Shown here in pieces: positions 55,651 to 63,961 of a stretch of DNA of 64,000 nt. Every line of letters starts with the position of its first letter. The stretch's first letter is position 1. Source of the DNA: Candidatus Kapaibacterium sp. (lineage in GTDB: Bacteria > Bacteroidota > Ignavibacteria > Kapaibacteriales > UBA2268); assembly GCA_023957315.1 (NCBI GenBank), contig JAMLHE010000003.1, positions 124,001 to 188,000 of the forward strand. The letters are read 5' to 3'. The position numbers and the translations under genes were made by a program. The notes under the pieces are model-generated. The model saw nothing but the letters and a program-made list of their open reading frames with translations. It was not told the origin of the DNA and searched no databases.

Positions 55651-55971
55651 AATGATACCTTTTGAATATTATTTATTAAAATTTTAAAATATTTAGAAGC
55701 AAAGTCTTGAATAGGTATGATGCTACGCTAAACCGGCGCATCAGTTGTATAGTGTTTGAATTGGTTTATTTTCCAAGCTCTATTTTTAGGACGCTCGAAT
55801 CCAAGATGCTTCTCGAGCGTGATTTTGGCACTATAATAATATTTATTTAAACTTATTTTCATAAACTTGTCATGTTACTGTATTACAAAATTATGAAAAT
55901 TCGGTGACATTAACTAAAAAAAAGGGATTCATAATTGAATCCCTCCGATATAAATTAATACTGTAAAGGAT
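55651..55971. other. 321-base intergenic region with two hairpins and a terminator
   Basis: Leader and promoter region of the argF operon (minus strand). No open frame worth calling. It holds an inverted repeat TGATGC...GCATCA at 55718-55743, a second, perfect 8-bp one ACGCTCGA...TCGAGCGT at 55791-55820, neither followed by a T-run, and the terminator of the DUF5684 gene at 55914-55944. The hairpins may be leader structures of argF or simply small repeats. Confidence 0.5.
55914..55944 (-). terminator. intrinsic terminator of the GPP34-YkvA-DUF5684 genes
   Basis: Perfect 9-bp stem AGGGATTCA / TGAATCCCT with a TAAT loop at 55923-55944. On the minus strand it runs into eight T (plus-strand A at 55916-55923), 28 bases after the DUF5684 stop. 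Confidence 0.92.
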
Positions 55972-56367
55972 TTAGAACTGAGTTTTCGTTCCTACATATT
56001 CCGAACTGTCGAATGCCAAAATCGGTAAGAAAATAAACCCTAGTAGGATAAGTCCAACAGCAAAGCCTGTGCTTTTATTGTAGGCTTTAGCTAAGTCCAA
56101 GTACAGGATAATACCAAAAATAATGTTTACAAATGGAATCAATAAGAGAACTATCCACCAAATAGGGCGACCCACAATCTTAAGCATAATGATTATGTTG
56201 TAAATGGGTATCAGAGCAGCCCAACCAGGTTCTCCGGCTTTCTCAAAAATTTTCCATAAACTGATTATTACAATAAGAAGCAAAATCACCCAAATCACCA
56301 TAGAGCCGGCTAAAATGGCTAACAATCCGCCAGTTACTTCGGGGGACATATTGTCTGAATAATCCAT
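55972..56367 (-). CDS. DUF5684 small membrane protein
   Basis: A 131-residue inner-membrane protein with three or four helices. The segment KAGEPGWAALIPIYNIIIMLKIVGRPIWWIVLLLIPFVN is the DUF5684 hallmark (Gly-Trp-Ala-x-x-x-Pro-x-Tyr-Asn; cited here by ends). Function unknown in the family; it often accompanies signal peptidase or stress genes. AGGAGTG before the ATG. Lies 55 bases downstream of the YkvA-like gene and is followed by a strong terminator. Confidence 0.82.
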   Translation of the reverse strand: MDYSDNMSPEVTGGLLAILAGSMVIWVILLLIVIISLWKIFEKAGEPGWAALIPIYNIIIMLKIVGRPIWWIVLLLIPFVNIIFGIILYLDLAKAYNKSTGFAVGLILLGFIFLPILAFDSSEYVGTKTQF

Positions 56368-56422
56368 AAGACACTCCTGAATTAATGATACTTACAAAAA
56401 AATGAGAAAGATTCTCAAATAT

Positions 56423-56788
56423 TTAGTCTTTGAAAAACATTTTCAATGATTGCTTAGAGAGTTCGACATGTTTGGGCTTAATATGAGACAATACTATAGA
56501 TACAGCGGCTACGAGAGCACCAAGGTCATCGCTGTAACCTATAATAGGAATTATATCCGGAATTGCATCGAGCGGTAAAATGAAATAACCCAAAGCTCCG
56601 TATATTACTGTTTTCGCCCATGTTGGGGTATCTTCATCTCGCACGACGTGATATAGAACAAAGACTTTTGATAAAATTTTATAGCTCCATTTTCCGGCAT
56701 TCATCTTAATCTTAGACCAAAAGGATTTCTCGTCATAATTACGAGCCATTTCCGGATTTAGCAATATGTCTTTTTCTATATTTTTCAT
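56423..56788 (-). CDS. YkvA/DUF1232 family membrane protein
   Basis: A 121-residue protein of the DUF1232 family. TWAKTVIYGALGYFILPLDAIPDIIPIIGYSDDLGAL-type core (about 55-90; DAIPDxxPxxGxxDD) is definitive. Function unknown; members are small membrane-associated proteins. Its ATG overlaps the GPP34 stop by one base (TGATG), so the two are translationally coupled. Confidence 0.88.
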   Translation of the reverse strand: MKNIEKDILLNPEMARNYDEKSFWSKIKMNAGKWSYKILSKVFVLYHVVRDEDTPTWAKTVIYGALGYFILPLDAIPDIIPIIGYSDDLGALVAAVSIVLSHIKPKHVELSKQSLKMFFKD

Positions 56789-57468
56789 CAGAAGTTCCCT
56801 ACCACACTTGCAGCTGCTACTGAGCCGGCTACAGATGATGCAATAATTGCTGTTACTTCGTTATTAATATCGGCAACAACTTTGCCTATTTTTTCATTTT
56901 TGATGTAATCTTCGATTATATTCGCGGCTTGGCGACGTTCCTCTTTAAGGAAAAGCTCATCTATCAAATTTGATGCTTTTATCAAACTCAATAACGCCAA
57001 AGTACGGTTGTCAGGCTCTTCATTTTCTAAAACGATGCGTCTGATGGCGATTCGGCTCAATACCTCGGGCATTGGGTCTTGGGTGGGGAATCTTTCTACG
57101 GGAATCAACCAAAGAATCTTCTTCTCTTCACGCTTCAAAACACCTCTGTCAACAAGTCCTGTTATGATTTTTTCGGTCAGATCATCAATTGACGAATTGA
57201 AATTCTTTATCCAAAATGAAGTATTTTCAGGTTCTACTTTCACTTGAATCAGTCCATGTGCTTCATCAAGTAATTTATTGCCCGTAGGTGATGAACTAAT
57301 TGAGTAAATTTTCTCGTTACGAATCTCGATTTTTTTAGCTATAAATAGGTCTAATAATAAGGCTCCTGCTAATCCAAATGGCAGTGCGGTTGATACTGAC
57401 AAAAGTATTTCACCGGTTTTGTCATCCATGCCAAGCAAAAGCAATTCTTCAGCAAGTGTCAATTCCAT
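56788..57468 (-). CDS. GPP34 (GOLPH3/Vps74-like) family protein
   Basis: A 226-residue bacterial relative of eukaryotic GOLPH3, a phosphoinositide-binding membrane adaptor. LTLAEELLLLGMDDKTGEIL at the start, ALPFGLAGALLLDLFIAKKIEI, and RIAIRRIVLENEEPDNRTLALLSLIKASNLID (ends cited) are the GPP34 core. In eukaryotes the basic pocket binds PI4P; the ligand in bacteria is not established. The last 25 residues (IASSVAGSVAAASVVGNF) are hydrophobic and could touch the membrane. First gene of a three-gene unit with YkvA and DUF5684 proteins, both membrane-linked. Confidence 0.87.
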   Translation of the reverse strand: MELTLAEELLLLGMDDKTGEILLSVSTALPFGLAGALLLDLFIAKKIEIRNEKIYSISSSPTGNKLLDEAHGLIQVKVEPENTSFWIKNFNSSIDDLTEKIITGLVDRGVLKREEKKILWLIPVERFPTQDPMPEVLSRIAIRRIVLENEEPDNRTLALLSLIKASNLIDELFLKEERRQAANIIEDYIKNEKIGKVVADINNEVTAIIASSVAGSVAAASVVGNF

Positions 57469-57538
57469 AGAATATAATTTTTAATGTTAAAAAATTCAAA
57501 CACAATATAATCACTATCATCAAAAAAAACAAGTGATT

Positions 57539-59584
57539 TTAATCTTCAACCGGTGTTTCGATAATAATTTGTACTGTACGGCAGTAAAATCTACCTTCGG
57601 GGGTGTCATTGCTATAAAGCAACATATCTTCGCCAATGCCTTCGACGATTGCGTTTTTGAGTTTGAGCCTGTCAGCTACAGATTTCGCTCTACGTTCGGA
57701 TAATCGCTTATTCACATCGTCATCGCCCATCGCATCTGTATAACCACGAACATAAATTTGCGATTTTGCAGTTGCCCGTTCTTTGATGAAGTCCAATACT
57801 TTTCTGTGCTCTGAATGCAATTCATGCTTACCGAAATCAAACAGAATTAAGCTGTAATACTCAAATTCCTTATCTTGAATTCGCTCGAGTCGCTTACGGT
57901 CTATTGTTAATTGCTCAATAGGCAATCTGTTTTTGGGCGATTCCAAAGTCTGACCCAAACTATCTGTAACTTGGATTGAATAGAAAATATTTCCTGCAGT
58001 ACGCGGATAATACGGTGTTTTGTCGTTCAATTCCCAATCGAGTTCCTTCTTGGGATTGCCCGAACCTTTGAAATTAACTAATTCATTTCCATCAAAGCTG
58101 GCATTTACTTTCCAATCCTTGATGCCAACGGCAGATTTCGTTTCTGTGATAAATCTCAAATCATAATCGCTTATTATTCGCAAAGTATCAATAGTTACAA
58201 CAGGCTCAGTGATTCGCCAATCATCTGAAGTTATTTCTACACGACGGTTTTCTTCCGAACCTCCGGGTTCGTCATCACGAGTTGCTTTTGACGGCAAATT
58301 ACGCATATTAATTGGCATACGTGTACCTTCAATTCCCCAAACATCGCGTAAATAATCACGAACTGTTACGGCTCTATCTCTCGACAAATCCTTGTTGTTG
58401 CGTTCTTCACCGATGTTGGAGTTGCAGCCTGTTATTTTTATCGTTGCCTCAGGATAATCCCTCAGCCTTCTCCCGACTATATTCAATACATGATAATATG
58501 TTTCGAGTGCATCTAAATTTTGCAAATCCTTATTTGTATAAGATTCTGTTTGATTCGGTCTGAGCCTTTTATATCTGCTCGGAATGTCCGATGACAAAGA
58601 ATCAAAGAAAACATATGTCAAAAGTGGACGCAAATTGAGCGACACAAAATCTTCAATTTTAATATTGAAATTTTTATCTACATTTCCCACAGAATCAACT
58701 TTTACAATCAGTATTGACGCATCCAATGCCGGTGGTGCTATAGGCAGTTCCGGTTCCGGAAACGGTGGCGATGGCGGTGGTGGCGGTGGCGGTGGCGGTG
58801 GTGGTGGTTCCCTATATTTGACCGAAACTCCGCCGTTTATCGAATGAGCATTCCAGCTTACCCCTTTTACAATCGGAGTCGCATTAAATGTAAAGAACAC
58901 TTCAGGTGATAAAATCAATGATTTGTCCTTATTCATCGGGAAATGATATCCCGCTCCGATTTTGATACCAAATTGAATGTCCGAAACATCGGGAATATCG
59001 CCAAAAGACAAATTCCGTTCTCGTGTGCCATCATTATATGTGCCTCTATCTGAAGGCGAGATAATTTTTTCAGTTTGAATATAATGAGCATTGGCTAAAT
59101 ATCCGATTCGAAATCCGGCGTATGCAATCAAATCAGGCATGAAATAATATCCTGCCATAGGTTCTATTCCGATTGTGCCGTAGTTGGCTTGAATGCTATG
59201 TTCGAAAATTCCGATTTGAGACACTCCATCAATAATGATAGTTCTTGGTTCATCTTCGGACAAAGTTCCGTCATAGCTTGAATAGCCCAAACGTATAGTA
59301 AGATGCAATTTCTCATCCCAAGGATATTCGAACAAACCACCGAATTCAAACCCGGTGCCTGTCCCGAAGCTATAATTGGGGCAGCACCCTGCTACATTCG
59401 GTAATTTGGCGAAATTTGCTGTGTGGAGATTAAACGAAAAATGACCATAAAGCCCAAATCGAGGTTTAAGTTCATAGTTTACGCTGTCCGCTGACGAATC
59501 TGTAGCTGTATCACCGTTATCGGCATGGCTGCTGAAAGTGAACAACAAAAGGAATATTATTGAAAGGCTTATGTGCTTTAACAT
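57539..59584 (-). CDS. outer-membrane beta-barrel protein with two OmpA-like domains
   Basis: About 681 residues from the ATG at 59584, which gives a clean signal peptide (MLKHISLSIIFLLLFTFSSHA); an ATG at 59611 adds nine residues. N-terminal barrel (about 35-255), then a run of 12 prolines with Ser/Glu/Pro, an OmpA-like domain (KITGCNSNIGEERNNKDLSRDRA), a beta-rich spacer, and a second OmpA-like domain at the C-terminus (FDFGKHELHSEHRK, VRGYTDAMGDDDVNKRLSERRA). OmpA domains bind peptidoglycan; two in one chain with a barrel suggests a strong wall anchor. Stands alone. Confidence 0.86.
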   Translation of the reverse strand: MLKHISLSIIFLLLFTFSSHADNGDTATDSSADSVNYELKPRFGLYGHFSFNLHTANFAKLPNVAGCCPNYSFGTGTGFEFGGLFEYPWDEKLHLTIRLGYSSYDGTLSEDEPRTIIIDGVSQIGIFEHSIQANYGTIGIEPMAGYYFMPDLIAYAGFRIGYLANAHYIQTEKIISPSDRGTYNDGTRERNLSFGDIPDVSDIQFGIKIGAGYHFPMNKDKSLILSPEVFFTFNATPIVKGVSWNAHSINGGVSVKYREPPPPPPPPPPPPSPPFPEPELPIAPPALDASILIVKVDSVGNVDKNFNIKIEDFVSLNLRPLLTYVFFDSLSSDIPSRYKRLRPNQTESYTNKDLQNLDALETYYHVLNIVGRRLRDYPEATIKITGCNSNIGEERNNKDLSRDRAVTVRDYLRDVWGIEGTRMPINMRNLPSKATRDDEPGGSEENRRVEITSDDWRITEPVVTIDTLRIISDYDLRFITETKSAVGIKDWKVNASFDGNELVNFKGSGNPKKELDWELNDKTPYYPRTAGNIFYSIQVTDSLGQTLESPKNRLPIEQLTIDRKRLERIQDKEFEYYSLILFDFGKHELHSEHRKVLDFIKERATAKSQIYVRGYTDAMGDDDVNKRLSERRAKSVADRLKLKNAIVEGIGEDMLLYSNDTPEGRFYCRTVQIIIETPVED
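58763..58806. repeat. GGT/GGC-rich microsatellite encoding polyproline
   Basis: Near-perfect run of GGT and GGC triplets (read on the plus strand) that encodes 12 consecutive prolines in the OmpA-like protein. Mixed codons make slippage less likely than with a pure repeat. Confidence 0.85.
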
Positions 59585-59716
59585 GTATAAAATTTTATTT
59601 TCCTGCTTCATTCTGCAAAATATCAATTTTGATTACTAAATCATGCAAATATAATCAATAAAAATTTTTGAATTGCATAATCATGTCTTGATTTTTTTCA
59701 TAATTTTAAAAATAAT

Positions 59717-59724
59717 TATATTTG
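59717..59724 (+). promoter_or_regulatory. candidate -7 box TATATTTG
   Basis: Exact TAnnTTTG match 28 bases before the C1 peptidase start. The -33 TTTG is not at the normal distance. Confidence 0.4.
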
Positions 59725-59752
59725 AAAAGTCAAATTTCTATTCAGGTAACAA

Positions 59753-60994
59753 ATGAAAAAGTATATTTTAATAGTTCTCGTAGTAATAATTGGCTCGCAA
59801 GCCGCATTCAATCAGCAACCACGAATTGACAAAGGTGTGATGATTGAACACAAGAACGAAACTTGGGACAGTATGAAAGTCCATATTGAAAAATTCGAGA
59901 AAAAAGAGAAGCCCAAGAAAAAACGTTTCATGCTCGATTTTTCAAATATCAAAGTTCCCGATAATCTCGACGGATTCAAAAGCGTGTGGCATCATGAACC
60001 GGTAAAGCAAGCCTCCACAGGTACTTGCTGGTGTTTTGCAGCGACTTCGTTTTTTGAATCAGAACTGAAACGCATTCACAACAAGGAAATCAAGCTTTCG
60101 GAAATGCACACCGTTTGGTATCAGTACGTCGAAAAAGCTCGGCGATTCATTACCGAACGCGGAGATTCGGAATTTGGTGAAGGTTCGCAAACCAATGCTG
60201 TAATGGCAATGTGGAAGGAATACGGTTGTGTGCCTAACGAAATTTATAACGGAATGCTGCCCGGACAAGAATATCACAACCACAGCAAGATGTTTGGCGA
60301 AATGAAATCCTATCTCGAATTTTGCAAAACGAATAACATTTGGAACGAACAACAAGTTTTGGACAATATCAAATCCATTTTGAACAAATATATGGGCGAG
60401 CCACCAACCGAATTCACTTGGAACGGGAAAAAATATACACCAAAGACATTCCGCGATGAAGTTGTGAAGCTGAATCCGGACGATTATGTTGATATGATGT
60501 CGCTATATGAGCAAGGCTTCGGGAAGAAAACAATATATGATGTGCCGGATAATTGGTGGAAATCGCATGATTACTACAATGTCGCGGTCAGCGATTTCAT
60601 GTCGGGGCTCAGAAGTGCCATTCGCAACGGCTATTCAATGACATTGAGCGGCGATGTGTCCGAAGCTGGAATTTATTCCTATGCCGATGCTGCCGTAGTA
60701 CCGAGTTTTGACATACCGGCAGCCTATATTGATGACAATGCGCGTCAATTCCGGTTCAGCAATGGCAGCACAGGCGACGACCACGCCATTCACCTTTGCG
60801 GCTGGTTCGAAAATGAAAGCGGTACTTGGTATTTGATAAAAGATTCGGGAAGTGGCGCCAATAACGGCAAGTTCAAAGGCTATTACTTATTTCACGAAGA
60901 TTACATCAAGCTCAAAATGACTTGCTTCCTCGTTCATAAAGATGCTATCAAAGACATTCTGAAAAATTTCGATTCACAAAGCAGGTTTGAGTAG
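59753..60994 (+). CDS. secreted C1-family (bleomycin hydrolase-like) cysteine peptidase
   Basis: Exported papain-type peptidase, 413 residues, with a signal peptide (YILIVLVVIIGSQAAFNQ). QASTGTCWCFAATSFFESEL holds the oxyanion Gln and catalytic Cys92. DDHAIHLCGW gives the catalytic His344. The third residue, usually Asn in an NSWG-type motif, is Asp364 in IKDSGSG. The family (C1B/aminopeptidase C-like) is usually cytosolic in E. coli relatives, but secreted forms occur in Bacteroidota. No T9SS domain, so it is probably periplasmic or released. Confidence 0.86.
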   Translation: MKKYILIVLVVIIGSQAAFNQQPRIDKGVMIEHKNETWDSMKVHIEKFEKKEKPKKKRFMLDFSNIKVPDNLDGFKSVWHHEPVKQASTGTCWCFAATSFFESELKRIHNKEIKLSEMHTVWYQYVEKARRFITERGDSEFGEGSQTNAVMAMWKEYGCVPNEIYNGMLPGQEYHNHSKMFGEMKSYLEFCKTNNIWNEQQVLDNIKSILNKYMGEPPTEFTWNGKKYTPKTFRDEVVKLNPDDYVDMMSLYEQGFGKKTIYDVPDNWWKSHDYYNVAVSDFMSGLRSAIRNGYSMTLSGDVSEAGIYSYADAAVVPSFDIPAAYIDDNARQFRFSNGSTGDDHAIHLCGWFENESGTWYLIKDSGSGANNGKFKGYYLFHEDYIKLKMTCFLVHKDAIKDILKNFDSQSRFE

Positions 60995-61043
60995 AGACAG
61001 AAACATAGACTGAGAGCGTGTCTTACTCCCTCTCCTTTGGTGA

Positions 61044-61060
61044 GGGTCGGGGTGAGGTGA
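61044..61060 (-). repeat. small dispersed repeat, left copy
   Basis: On the minus strand TCACCTCACCCCGACCC. It matches 62398-62414 on the plus strand at 16 of 17 bases, so the propeller gene 61067-62287 is bracketed by an inverted pair. The larger block 61028-61060 (CCCTC...GAGGG, then CGGGGTGAGG) looks like a common dispersed intergenic element. Confidence 0.6.
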
Positions 61061-61066
61061 TTGGTT

Positions 61067-62287
61067 TCAATTCACCACCCAAAATCTACCAACATACTCC
61101 TTGTCACCATCCTTTAAATGTAAAAAGTATGTACCGCTGAGCAACTCAAGTGGGATGGGAAGGTTGCATGTTGGTTTGTTAAATTCCAATTCACGAATGA
61201 TTTTGCCGTTTAAATCTGCGATTTGACCGGTTATTTGTAAAGATTTAAAATTTGGATTATTGATGTGCAACGTTTTATCTTTGTATTCAAAAGTAAACGG
61301 GGCCAAGTTTTCGGTATCTATACTTGCACCTATAAAGATTTTTTCAAAATCAAAGCAATGTATTTTTTCATTTAGCAAAACCATTGAATTATTAGTTTCG
61401 TTATGTTCGGGATATCCTGAAAATTTTTTCTTGGTATATATAATCTCGTTATTACCCAATTTGACTATTTTCAAAAATTGAGGTTTTAAAGTCGCACCCA
61501 CTATTGTAATAAAATCATTAGTGAAAAAACCAAAACCAAAAACTGAATCATAATACTTGTGTAGTGTTAATTTTTCTATATTATATACATGTAAATGATC
61601 TCCATTCAAACCAAATCCTACAAATCTCGAATCCGGCGAAAATTTGATTGAGTTGACTTCTTTATCAGCATCTATTGTTGCTAAATTTTTAATTGGTTTC
61701 CCTGTCAGCGCATCGCATAGCATAAGTATTGTCTTATTTTCTTCTCCAGTTTTGTAAATGAAACCTCCAATTGCTAAAAATTTGCCATCAGGTGAAATAG
61801 TAAAATTCCAAATGCCTATTTCATAATTGATAGTAAAATATTTCACTGTGTCGTCAATATAATTATAAAGACAAAATTGACTTGCTGGGTCAGAAAAAAG
61901 GGAGGTTTTAATCAATAAGTTCTTATTGTCGGGCAAGAAATCCATTAGGTTTGTAATAGGAATGTCAAGTTCTTTAGCTATTTCGCCCGTCTCGTAATCA
62001 ATTAGAATCAATCCATCAATACCACCTGCCAGATACTTACCGTCCTTACTCAAAGCATAAAACTCAAAATAGAATGGAAATTCACGGATGATCTCACCTG
62101 TAGTTCCGTTTAATTCATAAACTTCTAATCCCTTGGAGGCAATAATATTGCCATTGGGGTGTATAACAAAACTGTCATAAGAATTCTCTGTCTTCCAAAT
62201 CAAGTTTGGGTCCGGCTCAGGCTCTTGTGCCAGTGTAAAGTTGCAATACAGCATTGCAAAAGCGAGAAATAAAAATGCTCTTTTCAT
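61067..62287 (-). CDS. secreted beta-propeller protein with T9SS type A sorting domain
   Basis: A 406-residue exported protein. Signal peptide (AFLFLAFAMLYCNFTLAQ), then six or so WD40/YVTN-like blades (SPDGKFLAIGGF, SPDSRFVGFGL, SKDGKYLAGGIDG). The C-terminal 75 residues are a T9SS sorting domain: QITGQIADLNGKIIRELEF and LLSGTYFLHLKDGDKEYVGRFWVVN-type end (ends cited). Cys residues are few. It has AGGGAG before the ATG. Flanked by short repeats and hairpins on both sides. Binding partner unknown. Confidence 0.85.
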   Translation of the reverse strand: MKRAFLFLAFAMLYCNFTLAQEPEPDPNLIWKTENSYDSFVIHPNGNIIASKGLEVYELNGTTGEIIREFPFYFEFYALSKDGKYLAGGIDGLILIDYETGEIAKELDIPITNLMDFLPDNKNLLIKTSLFSDPASQFCLYNYIDDTVKYFTINYEIGIWNFTISPDGKFLAIGGFIYKTGEENKTILMLCDALTGKPIKNLATIDADKEVNSIKFSPDSRFVGFGLNGDHLHVYNIEKLTLHKYYDSVFGFGFFTNDFITIVGATLKPQFLKIVKLGNNEIIYTKKKFSGYPEHNETNNSMVLLNEKIHCFDFEKIFIGASIDTENLAPFTFEYKDKTLHINNPNFKSLQITGQIADLNGKIIRELEFNKPTCNLPIPLELLSGTYFLHLKDGDKEYVGRFWVVN

Positions 62288-62397
62288 AAAAATTCTCCCT
62301 GAAATACATGTTCCGTATATATTCTATGACACATGAAAGCGTAATTTATCTCAAAAGTAGGGGAAAAAAATTGGGAAATGTGAAAAAAATAATTAAA

Positions 62398-62414
62398 TCA
62401 CCTCACTCCGACCC
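62398..62414 (+). repeat. small dispersed repeat, right copy
   Basis: TCACCTCACTCCGACCC; inverted partner of 61044-61060 with one mismatch. Confidence 0.6.
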
Positions 62415-62424
62415 AATATTGTAG

Positions 62425-62525
62425 GGATAGAACAGCGTTCTGTCCAATAAATACAGATGTGGCACACCTGGGCAGGTGTGCACATCTACAACATCAATTT
62501 TCCTACCCACGGTTGAAACCGTGGG
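62425..62525. repeat. cluster of three strong hairpins (REP-like)
   Basis: Three palindromes in 101 bases: GGATAGAAC-AGC-GTTCTGTCC at 62425-62445 (one G-U); a 14-pair stem with one bulged G at 62455-62487 (arms AGATGTG, CACACCT); and CCCACGGTT-GA-AACCGTGGG at 62506-62525, a perfect 9-bp stem. None ends in a T-run. Similar CCCACGGTT/AACCGTGGG elements are seen as dispersed intergenic REP-type repeats; no REP transposase is in the window. Confidence 0.75.
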
Positions 62526-62560
62526 CTATGTTTGTCAACTTATTTTAGTTCTACATAATC

Positions 62561-63961
62561 TTATATATTCACTGCTTCGCCGTATGCTTGGGCTGCCGCT
62601 TCCATGACTGCTTCGCTCAAAGTCGGGTGAGCGTGAATAGTCTTGTAGATGGTTTCGGCAGTAGCTCCGAGTGAGCGTGCCAATCCCATTTCTGCAATCA
62701 TTTCTGTTACGTCGGGACCAATCATGTGTGCACCGAGTAATTCGCCATATTTGGCATCGAATACCAATTTGACAAAACCTTTGGCTTCGCCGATTCCGTG
62801 TGCTTTGCCGCTTGCAGTAAAGGGGAATTTGCCGATTTTAACATCATAGCCTTCGGCTTTCGCTTTTTCCTCAGTCAAACCAACGCTTGCCACTTGCGGA
62901 TTGCAATATGTACAGCCCGGGATATTGTTGTAATCTATGCCTTCGCCACCGTGACCCGCCAAATATTCAGCCAATGCCACAGCTTCTGCAGATGCTTTAT
63001 GCGCCAGCCAAGGAGCTCCGGCAACGTCGCCGATTGCATAAATGCCCTCAACGTTTGTCTTGCAATATTTGTCAACTTTGATAAAGCCTTTTTCAGTATG
63101 AACGCCGACGTCTTCCAAGCCGATATTTTCTGTGTTAGCTTGGATTCCGATAGCGTTCAAAGCCATATCGGCAGTGAGGACTTCGGTTTTGCCGTCTTTT
63201 TCGACTGTTACCTCTACCCCATCACCCTTGGCAATGGCAGATTTGACCATATTTTTAGTTTTAAGCTCAATTCCCGATTTGCGGAAATGGCGTTCCAATT
63301 CTTTTGAAATATCGACATCTTCGATTGGCAAAATTCTGTCCATATACTCAACTATAGTCACTTTTGCACCAAAAGCGTTGAAGAAATACGCAAATTCGAC
63401 ACCAATCGCTCCTGCACCCATCACGATGATAGATTTTGGCAAAGTGGTTCCGAGCAATGCTTGAGTAGAAGTGATGATTTTTTTGCGGTCAACTTCGATT
63501 CCCGGAAAAATTCTGGGTCGTGCACCGGTCGCAATTATTATATGTTTTGCTTTGATTGTATCAGTCGCTTTGCCTTCAGGGTCGCTGACTTCGACAGTAT
63601 TTTTCGATACGATTTTGCCATGACCGACAACGGTATTGACTTTATATTTTTTGAAAAGAGATTGGACGCCACGAGACATTTGTCCTGCCACTTTGCGGGA
63701 GCGTTCAATAACTTTAGGGTAATCAACATTGATATTTTCAATTCCGAAGCCGAAATCTGAGGCATGGGAAAGGAAGTGCATATATTCAGCGCTTTTGAGC
63801 AATGCTTTGGTAGGGATACAGCCGATATTCAAACACACTCCGCCGATATCGCCTTTTTCGACACAAATCGCTTTCAATCCTAATTGTGAAGCTCTGATTG
63901 CAGCTACATAACCGCCGGGACCTGAGCCGATAACTAAAACGTCGCATTCGTGATTATTCAT
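62561..63961 (-). CDS. lpdA: dihydrolipoyl dehydrogenase
   Basis: FAD enzyme (E3) that reoxidises the lipoyl arm of 2-oxoacid dehydrogenase and glycine cleavage complexes with NAD+. 466 residues with dinucleotide-binding VLVIGSGPGGYVAA at the start, redox disulfide Cys43/Cys48 in GGVCLNIGCIPTK, NAD-binding VMGAGAIGVEFA near 180, and the C-terminal HAHPTLSEAVMEA with the catalytic His-Glu pair. The gene is complete. No lipoylated partner gene is in the window. Confidence 0.96.
   Translation of the reverse strand: MNNHECDVLVIGSGPGGYVAAIRASQLGLKAICVEKGDIGGVCLNIGCIPTKALLKSAEYMHFLSHASDFGFGIENINVDYPKVIERSRKVAGQMSRGVQSLFKKYKVNTVVGHGKIVSKNTVEVSDPEGKATDTIKAKHIIIATGARPRIFPGIEVDRKKIITSTQALLGTTLPKSIIVMGAGAIGVEFAYFFNAFGAKVTIVEYMDRILPIEDVDISKELERHFRKSGIELKTKNMVKSAIAKGDGVEVTVEKDGKTEVLTADMALNAIGIQANTENIGLEDVGVHTEKGFIKVDKYCKTNVEGIYAIGDVAGAPWLAHKASAEAVALAEYLAGHGGEGIDYNNIPGCTYCNPQVASVGLTEEKAKAEGYDVKIGKFPFTASGKAHGIGEAKGFVKLVFDAKYGELLGAHMIGPDVTEMIAEMGLARSLGATAETIYKTIHAHPTLSEAVMEAAAQAYGEAVNI

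Noticed and set aside
57509-57538. AATCACT...AGTGATT inverted repeat after the OmpA-like gene as a terminator
   Set aside because: It has a long loop, only seven pairs and no T-run on the minus strand, so support is too weak.
58584-58847. Plus-strand frame with a poly-glycine run
   Set aside because: Mirror of the polyproline codons in the OmpA-like gene on the minus strand; no family and no ribosome site.
62425-62525. Hairpin cluster as a CRISPR array or tRNA remnants
   Set aside because: The three stems have different sequences, there is no repeat-spacer pattern and no cas gene, and no cloverleaf can be drawn.
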